64,000 nt of DNA from the NCBI RefSeq assembly GCF_000612585.1, contig NZ_JFCA01000035.1:1-64000 (forward strand), written 5' to 3'. Positions within the stretch are counted from its first letter, which is position 1; each line of letters starts with the position of its first letter. The translations under genes were made by a program, and so were the position numbers. The notes under the pieces were generated by a model. It was not told the origin of the DNA. It worked only from the letters and a program-made list of their open reading frames with translations, and made no database searches. This DNA comes from Pseudomonas sp. CHM02. GTDB lineage: Bacteria > Pseudomonadota > Gammaproteobacteria > Pseudomonadales > Pseudomonadaceae. This document shows, piece after piece, positions 25,460 to 33,778 of the stretch.

Positions 25460-25542
25460 TCAGTCAGATCCAACATCCAGGTCGGCAGTTAGGCCGCCTT
25501 CGCGAGCAAGCGCGCTCCCACATTGATCTACGGTGCAGCGCT

Positions 25543-26028
25543 CACACCAACGCGCAAGCCATCCTGTTGGGCAGCCAATGGGACGTACTGGCAGCGAATG
25601 CCAGCACTGGCGTGCTGTTCGAATTACTCGGCATCCCGACGCGGGCGACTGAAGGCTTGAACCTGCTGACCACGCTGCTGCAACCGGCCGGCCTCGGCGA
25701 TCACCTGATCAATGCCGAAGAGATCCGCACCCTGGCCTGGCAGCGCGCCACCCGCGAGTCACTGGGCAATCCCGGATTGGCCGCGCTGCTGGCGAGCCTG
25801 CCCACACCGGCCAGCACCGAACTGCCTGAACAGATGCCGCCGCTGGTACTGACGCGCATTCGCACACCTCAGGGTGAACTGAGCTTCCTGTCCACCCTCA
25901 CCACCTTCGGCATGCCCCAGGACATCACCCTCACCTCCCTGCGCATCGAACATCTGATTCCCGCCGACGAGGCCACCTGGCAGGTGATGCGCGGCGCCTA
26001 CGCGGATTATGCGGCGCTGGTTTTGTGA
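25543..26028 (+). pseudogene. Truncated MmyB-type XRE regulator (ligand-binding domain only)
   Basis: The reading frame from TNAQAILLGSQWDVLAAN to the stop matches the C-terminal MmyB-like ligand-binding domain of XRE-family regulators (QWDVLAANAS, NLLTTLLQ, TRIRTPQGELSFLSTLTTFGMPQDITL). The N-terminal helix-turn-helix half is missing: upstream lie half a REP (25488-25525) and structured repeat copy A. The frame stays open into the repeat but that part is not protein-like. It is most likely a beheaded remnant; a short new product from an internal start cannot be excluded. Confidence 0.75.
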
Positions 26029-26085
26029 AATATCTGTACGTAGACTGCCGCCATACCCCCACTTGAAGGCGGCGAAAAAAACGTG

Positions 26086-27792
26086 ATGCAAGTTACCGAA
26101 GTCTCCATTGCCCAATTGCGCGCTGCGCTTGAATCCGGCCAGACCACGGCCGTTGAACTGGTCCAGGCCTACCTGGCACGGATCGATGCCTACGACGGTC
26201 CGCAGACCGCCACCGCCTTGAACGCCGTCGTGGTGCGCAACCCCCAGGCGCTGAAAGAAGCCGAGGCGTCCGATGCGCGCCGGGCCAAAGGCGAAACCCT
26301 GGGGCCCTTGGATGGCATTCCCTACACCGCCAAAGACAGCTATCTGGTCAAGGGCCTGACCGCGGCATCCGGCAGCCCGGCGTTTGCCAACCTGGTCGCC
26401 CAACGCGATGCGTTCACCATCGAGCGCCTGCGCGCCGGTGGCGCCATCTGCCTGGGCAAGACCAACATGCCGCCGATGGCCAATGGCGGCATGCAGCGTG
26501 GCGTGTATGGCCGCGCGGAAAGCCCGTACAACGCCGACTACCTGACCGCGCCGTTTGCCTCCGGCTCGTCCAACGGCGCCGGCACCGCGACGGCAGCGAG
26601 CTTTGCCGCGTTCGGCCTGGCCGAAGAGACCTGGTCGAGCGGACGCGGCCCGGCGTCCAACAATGGCCTGTGTGCCTACACACCGTCCCGTGGGGTGATT
26701 TCGGTACGCGGCAACTGGCCGCTGACGCCGACCATGGACGTGGTGGTGCCCTACGCCCGCACCATGGCTGACCTGCTGGAAATCCTCGACGTGGTGGTGG
26801 CCGAAGACCCGGACACCCGTGGAGACCTGTGGCGCCTGCAGCCTTGGGTGCCGATCCCCAGCGTGGCCTCGGTGCGCCCGGCGGCCTACGCTGAACTGGC
26901 CGTGCCCGCCGAATCCCTCGCGGGCAAGCGCTTTGGCGTGCCGCGCATGTACATCAATGCCGATCCTGACGCTGGCACCAGCGAGAAGCCTGGCATTGGC
27001 GGCCCGACCGGGCAGAAGATCAACACCCGCGCCAGCGTGATCGACCTGTGGGAAGACGCGCGCCAGGCATTGGTCGCGGCCGGCGCCGAAGTCATCGACG
27101 TGGACTTCCCACTGGTGTCCAACTGCGAAGGTGATCGCCCCGGCGCGCCCACCGTGTTTACCCGTGGGCTGGTCTCCAAGGAATTCCTCCACGATGAACT
27201 GTGGGAGCTGTCGGCCTGGGCTTTCGATGACTTCCTGCGCGCCAACAACGACCCCGCGCTCAACCGCCTGGCGGATGTAGACGGGCCGAAGATTTTCCCC
27301 CACGACCCCGGCACTCTGCCCAACCGTGAGGATGACTTGGCGGCGGGCATGGACGAATACGTGCGCATGGCCGAACGCGGCATTACGCCATGGGATCAGA
27401 TCAGCACCGTCCCCGACGGCCTGCGCGGCCTGGAACGAACCCGGCGGATCGACCTGGAAGAGTGGATGGACACACTCGGCCTCGACGCGGTGCTGTTCCC
27501 CACCGTGGCCGACGTAGGCCCGGCGGATGCCGACGTGAACGAAGCCAGTGCCGATATCGCCTGGAGCAACGGCATCTGGGTGGCCAACGGCAACCTCGCC
27601 ATCCGCCACCTGGGCGTGCCGACCGTCACCGTGCCGATGGGCGTGATGGCGGATATTGGCATGCCGGTGGGGCTGACGTTTGCCGGTCGCGCCTACGATG
27701 ACTCGGCGTTGCTGCGCTTTGCTTCGGCCTATGAAGCCACCGGCAGCAAACGCCTGATCCCGCCACGTACACCCCCGCTGGCAGCTGACTAA
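26086..27792 (+). CDS. Amidase (amidase signature family, divergent active site)
   Basis: A 568-aa hydrolase of the amidase signature family, cleaving C-N amide bonds. The catalytic lysine is in GIPYTAKDS. The glycine/serine-rich motif reads FASGSSNGAGTATAASFA, and the nucleophile loop reads EETWSSGRGPAS, where typical members have GTDTGGSIRxPA; the Lys-cisSer-Ser arrangement is kept but the surroundings differ. An insertion near residues 390-460 makes it longer than the usual 450-500 aa. ATG 26086 is preferred over an adjoining GTG at 26083. It follows the truncated regulator and is probably expressed alone. Substrate unknown. Confidence 0.85.
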   Translation: MQVTEVSIAQLRAALESGQTTAVELVQAYLARIDAYDGPQTATALNAVVVRNPQALKEAEASDARRAKGETLGPLDGIPYTAKDSYLVKGLTAASGSPAFANLVAQRDAFTIERLRAGGAICLGKTNMPPMANGGMQRGVYGRAESPYNADYLTAPFASGSSNGAGTATAASFAAFGLAEETWSSGRGPASNNGLCAYTPSRGVISVRGNWPLTPTMDVVVPYARTMADLLEILDVVVAEDPDTRGDLWRLQPWVPIPSVASVRPAAYAELAVPAESLAGKRFGVPRMYINADPDAGTSEKPGIGGPTGQKINTRASVIDLWEDARQALVAAGAEVIDVDFPLVSNCEGDRPGAPTVFTRGLVSKEFLHDELWELSAWAFDDFLRANNDPALNRLADVDGPKIFPHDPGTLPNREDDLAAGMDEYVRMAERGITPWDQISTVPDGLRGLERTRRIDLEEWMDTLGLDAVLFPTVADVGPADADVNEASADIAWSNGIWVANGNLAIRHLGVPTVTVPMGVMADIGMPVGLTFAGRAYDDSALLRFASAYEATGSKRLIPPRTPPLAAD

Positions 27793-27802
27793 ACACCCTC
27801 CC

Positions 27803-27890
27803 TGTAGGAGCCGGCTTGCCGGCGATAGCGGTCTAACCGTAATGGTTGCGCAGCCTGGACCACCGCCATCGCCAGCAAGCCGGCGCCTAC
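27803..27890. repeat. REPIN
   Basis: tgtaggagccggcttgccgg and the inverted ccagcaagccggcgcctaca enclose about 45 bases, between the convergent amidase and RidA genes. Confidence 0.85.
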
Positions 27891-27909
27891 AATTGGACTG
27901 CGTTTCACA

Positions 27910-28383
27910 TCAAGCGCTGTGGGCGACGGCAATCATATCGATCTCTACCGCCGCCGACTTCGGCAGTTGCATCACCCCCACCGACGTACGCGTATGCACC
28001 CCGGCGCTGCCGAGGATCTCGTGCAACAGATCGGAGGCGCCGTTGGCCACTTCACTCTGCTGGTCAAAATCCTCGGCGCTGCGTACGTAAACGGTGATGC
28101 GCGGGATCGCCTTGATCCGGTCCAGCGAACCCAATGCTTGCTTGAGCAACCCCAGGCAGCGCAAGGCGCTGATCCCAGCGGCGATTTGCGCCTGCGCCAG
28201 GGTCAGGCTGTCACCCACCCTGCCCGGCAGCACGATGGCATCGCCCACGCGGGGGATCTGGCCGCTGATGTACAGGTGGTTACCGTCGCGAACCAGTGGC
28301 GTGTAGTTGCCACCGACTTTGAATTCGTCCAGCTGATAGCCAAGGCGTTGCTGGGCGGCCTGGTATTTCTCGTCGGGTGTCAT
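27910..28383 (-). CDS. RidA family protein
   Basis: A 157-aa member of the RidA/YjgF family, which hydrolyses reactive enamine/imine intermediates. Recognisable parts are NYTPLVRDGNHLYISGQIPRVGD, the region LTLAQAQIAAGISALRCLGLLKQALGSLDRI and TSVGVMQLPKSAAVEIDMIAVA. It belongs to the longer RidA subgroup (about 150 aa). The conserved catalytic Arg of archetypal RidA is not obvious in IPRITVYVRSAEDF/THTRTSVGV, so activity is uncertain. The start overlaps the DUF6434 gene stop as ATGA, so the two are coupled. Confidence 0.88.
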   Translation of the reverse strand: MTPDEKYQAAQQRLGYQLDEFKVGGNYTPLVRDGNHLYISGQIPRVGDAIVLPGRVGDSLTLAQAQIAAGISALRCLGLLKQALGSLDRIKAIPRITVYVRSAEDFDQQSEVANGASDLLHEILGSAGVHTRTSVGVMQLPKSAAVEIDMIAVAHSA

Positions 28384-28598
28384 GGGCGTGAATCCTCGTG
28401 TCGGCGTTGCCACTCATCCACCATGTCGCCCAGGGTCTTGGGTACTTCGTTGCGAATCCAGGCCATGAAGGGCCGGTCGAACTTGAACCCCGGGCCGCAG
28501 TGCTCAAGCATGAAGCGGCGTACGTTCTGCGTGTTTTTGTAGTGTGGGATCACGGGAGTGGCGCGGGTGATGGGGTCGCTGTGCCAGTCAAAATCCAT
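28380..28598 (-). CDS. Small DUF6434-type protein
   Basis: A 72-aa protein, MDFDWHSDPIT at the start, with the block NVRRFMLEHCGPGFKFDRPFMAWI that resembles the DUF6434 domain often found next to SAP-type DNA-binding modules. The GAGAGAC leader supports ATG 28598. It overlaps RidA by four bases in one transcript. Function unknown; the strongly charged helical nature suits a nucleic-acid or protein-binding role, which is only a guess. Confidence 0.7.
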   Translation of the reverse strand: MDFDWHSDPITRATPVIPHYKNTQNVRRFMLEHCGPGFKFDRPFMAWIRNEVPKTLGDMVDEWQRRHEDSRP

Positions 28599-28834
28599 TT
28601 TGTCTCTCGGGCGGGGCTGGGTTCCGGCAGTAGCATAGCGATGTGCTACTTGCACAGGAAGCAAAGCGTTGTGTTGAGACATCGTATAAGTTGATCGTCG
28701 TTTTATAACGCCATAAAGTCGAATCTTTTCAGGATATTTCAAAATTTCACTTTCCTTCCCCACTGGAAATATTGCATGGTTGTACGACGACTCAACCTGT
28801 CGTGTCGGCCCCCAACAACAATAAGGAAACACCC

Positions 28835-29266
28835 ATGCAAAACGTCAAAGTGCTGATCGGTTTTCTGTGCCTGTTCACCGGTTATGTCGCAGCAGCGCCT
28901 GCCCCTGCCGAAAAGGATGTGGCCCAAGCGGTCGACCAACTGACCCAAGCCATGCTGCACCTGGACCTCAAGCAGCTTCACGCGCTGACGTCCGACAAAC
29001 TCACCTACGGCCACTCCAGCGGCAAGGTGCAGAACAAAGACCAGTTCATTGCTGACCTGGAAACCCACACCAGCGCATTCAAGACCCTGGAAATGCAAAA
29101 CCAGACCATCACCCTGCAAGGCGACACCGCCCTGGTTCGCAACCACTTCCACGCCCTGGCCGTGAACAGTGGCGTTGAGGTCCCTACCGACATCGATAAC
29201 TTCCAGATCTGGCAGAAGCAGAAAGGCAAATGGCTGCTGATCGGACGTCAGGCCTACAAGTACTGA
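28835..29266 (+). CDS. Exported SnoaL/NTF2-like protein (DUF4440)
   Basis: A 143-aa protein with a signal peptide (MQNVKVLIGFLCLFTGYVAAAPA) followed by one cone-shaped NTF2-like domain: AVDQLTQAMLHLDLKQLHALTSDKLTYGHSSGKVQNKDQFIADL and DNFQIWQKQKGKWLLIGRQAYKY. This pattern matches the DUF4440 group of small periplasmic proteins of uncertain role. AAGGAAAC sets the start at 28835. It stands alone, facing the convergent MocR-type regulator gene. Confidence 0.85.
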   Translation: MQNVKVLIGFLCLFTGYVAAAPAPAEKDVAQAVDQLTQAMLHLDLKQLHALTSDKLTYGHSSGKVQNKDQFIADLETHTSAFKTLEMQNQTITLQGDTALVRNHFHALAVNSGVEVPTDIDNFQIWQKQKGKWLLIGRQAYKY

Positions 29267-29294
29267 TGCCCACCGGTGAGCCGCTGAACCCGGC

Positions 29295-30626
29295 TCACCA
29301 TTCCACCACCCTGCGTACTTTGAGCAATGCCTCGTGCAGCGCGGGCATTGCCACCGAGCCCAGGGCCAGGCGTAACGCGTGTGGGACATGGGCCGAGACG
29401 GCAAACGGCTCGGCAGTGGATACCGAGATATTCTCGCGCTGCAAGGTCATGGCGACCTGATCGGCCCGCGCGTCTTCCGCCAACGGCAACCACAAGAAAT
29501 ACGATGAAGGATGGCTGCTGTAGGCCAACCCCTTGAGCACCCGCGCGGCGAGCTCCTGGCGCGCCTGGGCATCTTCACGCTTTTGCGCTTCCAACTGCGC
29601 CACGGTGCCATCCTCGATCCAGGCCACCGCGATGGCGCTCATCACACCGGGCACATTCCAGGTGGTGGCCATGATCGTGCGCTCAAGGGGTTTCACCCAT
29701 TCGCTGGGCGCGGCGACAAACCCCACGCGCAGGCCGGTCGCGACACTTTTCGACAGCCCACCCACATACACCGTGCGTTCCGGCGCCAGCGTCGCCACGG
29801 GCGGCGGTGCGTTTTCGGCCAGGAACGCATAGGCCGCGTCTTCGATGATCATCAGGTTGTGCTGGCGGGCGATGGCGACCAGTTGTTCGCGTTGGCCCTT
29901 GTCCATCACCCAGCCGAGGGGATTGTGCAAGGTCGGCATGCTGTACACCGCACGCACCGGGCGTCGGCGACACAGGCTTTGCAAGGCGTCCAGGTCCGGG
30001 CCTGCGGGCGTCACCGGGATCGCGACGACTTCCAGGTGCAGAGTCTCAGCGAGCACCTTGAACCCCGAATAGGTCAACGCATCCACCGCGATCACATCCC
30101 CGGGCTTGAGCAACGCCATCATCGTCACCGCCAAGCCATGCTGGGCACCGCTGACCAGCAGCACCTGGTCGGCCTCCACGCTCAATCCTCTGCTGCGCAA
30201 ATGCCGTGCGAATGCAGCACGCTCATGCTGGCGGCCGGCGTGGGGCTGGTAACGCAGCAGGGCCTCAAGGTCGCCGGACAACGCCAACTGTCGCAAGGCC
30301 GTGCGCAGCAGGTCCGCCTGGCCCGGCAACGAGGGGTAGTTGAAGTTGAGGTCGAGCATCCCCGCCGCCACCGTCATCTGCCCACTGCCCTGCCCCGGTG
30401 GCAGCGAGATTTCGCGCACAAAGGTGCCGCGCCCGGTTTCACCGCTGACCAGTCCCATGGCCTCCAGTTCGGTGTACACCCGGCTGGCGGTGACCAGCGC
30501 CAGACCCTGCTCGGCCGCCAACTGACGGTGAGTCGGCAGGCGCGTACCGGGCGGCATTTTTCCGCTGCGGATGTCTGCGGCGAACATATCGACCAGGGAC
30601 TTGTAGCGGGCGCGGGGCATAAGCAT
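29295..30626 (-). CDS. MocR-type regulator (GntR HTH fused to PLP aminotransferase domain)
   Basis: A 443-aa transcription factor: a winged helix (YKSLVDMFAADIRSGKMPPGTRLPTHRQLAAEQGLALVTASRVYTELEAMGLV) joined to a fold-type I aminotransferase domain. The latter keeps SGAQHGL, the NPLG turn and the PLP lysine in YVGGLSKSVATGLRVGF. Such proteins sense PLP-bound amines or amino acids. ATG 30626 has GGA six bases upstream; ATG 30620 is an alternative. It diverges from an EamA exporter and probably controls it through the dyad at 30635. Confidence 0.9.
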   Translation of the reverse strand: MLMPRARYKSLVDMFAADIRSGKMPPGTRLPTHRQLAAEQGLALVTASRVYTELEAMGLVSGETGRGTFVREISLPPGQGSGQMTVAAGMLDLNFNYPSLPGQADLLRTALRQLALSGDLEALLRYQPHAGRQHERAAFARHLRSRGLSVEADQVLLVSGAQHGLAVTMMALLKPGDVIAVDALTYSGFKVLAETLHLEVVAIPVTPAGPDLDALQSLCRRRPVRAVYSMPTLHNPLGWVMDKGQREQLVAIARQHNLMIIEDAAYAFLAENAPPPVATLAPERTVYVGGLSKSVATGLRVGFVAAPSEWVKPLERTIMATTWNVPGVMSAIAVAWIEDGTVAQLEAQKREDAQARQELAARVLKGLAYSSHPSSYFLWLPLAEDARADQVAMTLQRENISVSTAEPFAVSAHVPHALRLALGSVAMPALHEALLKVRRVVEW

Positions 30627-30634
30627 GTATCCAT

Positions 30635-30652
30635 GACAATTCTTTGATTGTC
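30635..30652. promoter_or_regulatory. Dyad between MocR and EamA genes
   Basis: GACAAT, six bases, ATTGTC: a perfect inverted repeat immediately upstream of the regulator start codon and 60 bases ahead of the exporter. A plausible operator for MocR autoregulation. Confidence 0.45.
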
Positions 30653-30711
30653 TCAATGCTCGCCCCTAGGATGGCTCGGACGCAACCCCCTCTTTCTTCG
30701 GGCACCTCCTC

Positions 30712-31602
30712 ATGGAACGTACATCCTCACTCAACACCCTGGACGCCAGCACCCAAGGCTGGATCAACGGCTTTATCGGCGTGGTGATTTTCAGCGGGTC
30801 CTTGCCCGCCACGCGCCTGGCGGTGATGGCGTTCGACCCGGTGTTCCTGACCATGATCCGCGCCGCCATCGCCGCCGTCCTAGGGGTGCTGCTGCTGTGG
30901 CTGTTCAAGGAAAAACGCCCCGCACGCACTCAATGGATGCCGCTGGCGATCGTCGCCCTTGGCGTGGTGATCGGCTTCCCGCTGCTCACCGCCCTGGCGC
31001 TGCAATATGTGACCTCGGCCCACTCCATCGTGTTCATCGGCCTGCTGCCGCTGGCGACCGCTGTATTTGGCGTGCTGCGCGGTGGCGAACGCCCGCGCGC
31101 GGTGTTCTGGTTGTTCTCGGTCCTCGGCAGTGTATTGGTGATGGGTTATGCCTTCGCCCAGGGCTTGAGCGCCGCGCCGGCCGGCGATGTGCTGATGCTG
31201 CTGGCGGTGCTGGCGTGTGGCCTGGGCTATGCCGAAGGCGCCAAGTTGTCACGCAGCCTGGGCGGCTGGCAGGTGATCTGCTGGGCGCTGGTGGTGTCGA
31301 TGCCGGTGGTGGTGCCGTTGAGCCTGGTGCTGGCGCCGACAAGCTTTCACGGCATCAGCCTGCCTGCCTGGCTGAGCCTGGGTTATGTGTCGCTGTTCAG
31401 CATGCTGATCGGCTTTGTGTTCTGGTACCGCGGCCTGGCTCAGGGTGGCATCGCCGCTGTCGGTCAGTTGCAGTTGCTGCAACCGTTTTTCGGCCTGGCA
31501 CTGGCGGCGGGCCTGCTGCATGAGCAGGTCAGCCTGGGCATGGTGCTGGTGACGGTCGCGGTGATCGGCTGCGTGGCCGGCGCGAAGAAGTTCGCGCGTT
31601 AA
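30712..31602 (+). CDS. EamA/DMT family transporter
   Basis: A 296-aa inner-membrane exporter with ten helices in two EamA repeats (residues 15-140 and 155-292). Typical features are IFSGSLPATRLAVMAFDPVFLTMIRAAIAAVLG, ALQYVTSAHSIVFIGLLPLATAVFGVLRGGERP and PFFGLALAAGLLHEQVS. The family exports amino acids and other metabolites. Being paired with a divergent MocR regulator suggests an amino acid or amine substrate (inference). Its stop shares four bases with the convergent YceI gene. Confidence 0.9.
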   Translation: MERTSSLNTLDASTQGWINGFIGVVIFSGSLPATRLAVMAFDPVFLTMIRAAIAAVLGVLLLWLFKEKRPARTQWMPLAIVALGVVIGFPLLTALALQYVTSAHSIVFIGLLPLATAVFGVLRGGERPRAVFWLFSVLGSVLVMGYAFAQGLSAAPAGDVLMLLAVLACGLGYAEGAKLSRSLGGWQVICWALVVSMPVVVPLSLVLAPTSFHGISLPAWLSLGYVSLFSMLIGFVFWYRGLAQGGIAAVGQLQLLQPFFGLALAAGLLHEQVSLGMVLVTVAVIGCVAGAKKFAR

Positions 31603-32165
31603 CGCTGCGGCGCGACCATCTTGAACTTGATGTTGATGTCATTCGACACCACGCTGTTGCCGGCCCATTCCCCCTCGCCGATCTTGAAGTCGCCGCGCTT
31701 GAGGATGAACTCACCGTCGAACACGCCAATGCCGCTTTGTTCCTTGAGCACCACGTCGACATCCACCGATTGCGTGGTGCCCTTGATGGTCAGGTTGCCG
31801 CTGATCGTATAGCGGTTGTCTCCCAGGGCCTTGACCCCGGTGGATTCATACACGCCCACCGGGTAGGTCGCGGTGTCGAACCAGGACGCACGTTGCAGTT
31901 CGTCGTTGGCGTCCGGGCTGCCGGCGTCGATGCTGGCGAGCTGGATCTTCAGCAAGGCATGCCCGGCTTCCGGCTTTTGTGTATCGAAGGTCAAGGTACC
32001 CTCGAAGTCGCTGAAGGTGCCGTACACCCGCTGCCCCAATTGCTTGTAGGTAAAGCTGATCTGGCTGGCGGTGCGGTTGACGTCCTTGTATTCCACTGCC
32101 TGGGCGCTGGCGCCATAGGCGAGGATCAAGGCCAGTACGGCGACCGGGGACATTCGTCGTTTCAT
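31599..32165 (-). CDS. YceI family periplasmic protein
   Basis: A 188-aa exported lipocalin-like protein that binds polyisoprenoid-type lipids in the family. Signal peptide MKRRMSPVAVLALILAYGASAQA is followed by the YceI barrel: SQISFTYKQLGQRVYGTFSDFEGTLTFD, LASIDAGSPDANDELQRASWFDTATYPVGVYEST, YTISGNLTIKGTTQSVDVDV and DFKIGEGEWAG. Physiological role is unsettled. It is transcribed towards, and overlaps by four bases, the EamA gene. Confidence 0.92.
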   Translation of the reverse strand: MKRRMSPVAVLALILAYGASAQAVEYKDVNRTASQISFTYKQLGQRVYGTFSDFEGTLTFDTQKPEAGHALLKIQLASIDAGSPDANDELQRASWFDTATYPVGVYESTGVKALGDNRYTISGNLTIKGTTQSVDVDVVLKEQSGIGVFDGEFILKRGDFKIGEGEWAGNSVVSNDINIKFKMVAPQR

Positions 32166-32288
32166 GCAACGCTCCGCTGGAGGTTAAGGACACAGGTACT
32201 GAGCTAACACGCCAGACCCGGGATTTATTCCCATCCGGCGTCTGTCCTGCTAAACAGAGTAGTCGCCCAAGCACAACAAGGACTCTGC

Positions 32289-32783
32289 ATGCTCGCCCCC
32301 TCACTCCAGGACATCACCGCGCCGGAAGGCATCTGCTACGGCTGCGGCGGCAGCAACCCCCACGGCCTCCATATCAAGAGCCGCTGGGACGCGGACGGCA
32401 TCCACCTGATCGCTGAACATCTGCCCGACGCCCAATACAGCGGCTGGCCCGACCTGGTCTACGGTGGCCTGATCGCCATGCTGGTGGACTGCCATTCCAA
32501 TTGGACCGCCATGGCTTACCACTACCGCGCCGAACAGCGCGAGCCCGGCAGCCTGCCGCGCATCGACTGCGTCACCGGCAACCTGGGCATCAAATTCATC
32601 AAGCCAACGCCCATGGGCGTCACCCTCACCCTGCGCGCACGGGCCGAGGGCGATGTGGGGCGCAAGACCCGCGTGATCTGCGAGGTGTACGCCGGTGACG
32701 TGCTCACCGCGGTCGGTGATTCGATCTTCGTGCGCGTCGACACCGGCCAACTGGCCGCCGCCGCCCATGGTCGCGAGGGCTGA
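32289..32783 (+). CDS. PaaI-type hotdog thioesterase
   Basis: A 164-aa hotdog-fold acyl-CoA thioesterase homologue. It begins with a zinc-like CYGCGGSNPHGLHIKSRWD motif, seen in one PaaI-related subgroup, then YSGWPDLVYGGLIAMLVDCHSNWTAMAY, where the helix carrying the catalytic Asp should lie, and GNLGIKFIKPTPMGVTLTLRARAEG. AAGGA upstream supports ATG 32289. It may hydrolyse medium-length or aromatic acyl-CoA; no partner gene specifies which. Confidence 0.85.
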   Translation: MLAPSLQDITAPEGICYGCGGSNPHGLHIKSRWDADGIHLIAEHLPDAQYSGWPDLVYGGLIAMLVDCHSNWTAMAYHYRAEQREPGSLPRIDCVTGNLGIKFIKPTPMGVTLTLRARAEGDVGRKTRVICEVYAGDVLTAVGDSIFVRVDTGQLAAAAHGREG

Positions 32784-32827
32784 TCCTGGTCTACATTGAC
32801 TGCCACCGCTAATCGAGGACTGCACCG

Positions 32828-33715
32828 ATGACTCGTCTCACCGCGAAAGACTTTGCCCCCGAACTGCTGGAACTCTACGACGGCTACGCCCACGGCAAGA
32901 TCAACCGCCGCGAATTTCTCGACCGCGCCGCGCTGTTCACGTTTGGCGGCCTAACCGCCTCGGCCCTGCTCGCCGCCCTGAGCCCCAACTATGCGCTGGC
33001 CGAACAGGTGAAATTCACCGACCCGGATATCGTCGCCGACTACATCACTTATCCCTCGCCCAAGGGCAACGGCAATGTACGCGGCTATCTGGTGCGCCCG
33101 GCCAAAGCGGCGGGCAAATTGCCGGCGGTGGTGGTGGTCCACGAGAACCGTGGCCTCAACCCTTATATCGAAGACGTCGCCCGGCGCCTGGCCAAGGCCG
33201 GCTTTATCGCCCTGGCCCCCGATGGCCTGACCTCGGTCGGCGGCTACCCCGGCAACGATGAAAAAGGCGTGGAACTGCAGCAGAAAGTCGACCCGACCAA
33301 GCTGATGAACGACTTCTTCGCCGCCATCGAATGGCTGATGCACCACGACAGCAGCACCGGCAAAGTCGGCATCACCGGCTTCTGTTATGGCGGCGGCGTG
33401 ACCAATGCGGCAGCGGTGGCGTACCCGGAACTGGGCGCGGCGGTGTCGTTCTATGGGCGTCAGCCGGAGGCCAAGGATGTGCCGCGGATCAAGGCGCCGA
33501 TCATGCTGCACTACGGTGAGTTGGACACGCGGATCAACGAAGGCTGGCCGGCGTACGAGAAGGCGCTCAAGGCCGCCGGCACCACGTATGAGGCGTATAT
33601 CTACAAGGGCGCCAACCACGGTTTCCATAATGATTCGACGCCGCGTTATGACGAGGCAGCGGCGAACCTGGCGTGGGAGAGGACGCTCGACTGGTTCCAT
33701 AAATATTTGGCCTAG
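32828..33715 (+). CDS. Dienelactone hydrolase family protein (YghX-like)
   Basis: A 295-aa alpha/beta hydrolase. A Tat-like twin arginine stretch (KINRREFLDRAALFTFGGLTASALLAAL) near residue 22 suggests export in folded form. The catalytic domain shows VVVHENRGLNPYIEDVARRLAKAGFIALAPDGL, nucleophile Cys in GFCYGGGVTN, Asp in LHYGELDTRI and His in KGANHGFHND, the triad of dienelactone hydrolases. Length and N-terminus match YghX rather than cytosolic chlorocatechol enzymes. Natural substrate unknown. It lies 44 bases after the thioesterase gene and could share its transcript. Confidence 0.88.
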   Translation: MTRLTAKDFAPELLELYDGYAHGKINRREFLDRAALFTFGGLTASALLAALSPNYALAEQVKFTDPDIVADYITYPSPKGNGNVRGYLVRPAKAAGKLPAVVVVHENRGLNPYIEDVARRLAKAGFIALAPDGLTSVGGYPGNDEKGVELQQKVDPTKLMNDFFAAIEWLMHHDSSTGKVGITGFCYGGGVTNAAAVAYPELGAAVSFYGRQPEAKDVPRIKAPIMLHYGELDTRINEGWPAYEKALKAAGTTYEAYIYKGANHGFHNDSTPRYDEAAANLAWERTLDWFHKYLA

Positions 33716-33727
33716 ACACCCGTTAAA

Positions 33728-33755
33728 TGTGGGAGCTGGCTTGCCTGCTCCCACA
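33728..33755. repeat. Single REP palindrome
   Basis: tgtgggagctggcttgcctg continues to ctcccaca, forming one stem with the REP core, between convergent genes. Confidence 0.75.
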
Positions 33756-33778
33756 TTGGATCGACTTCGTTCTCGAGG

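Noticed and set aside
25288..25542. Open frame running from the repeat into the truncated regulator
   Set aside because: The first 85 codons lie in a structured repeat and a half-REP, with compensatory DNA changes between copies and no protein-like features.
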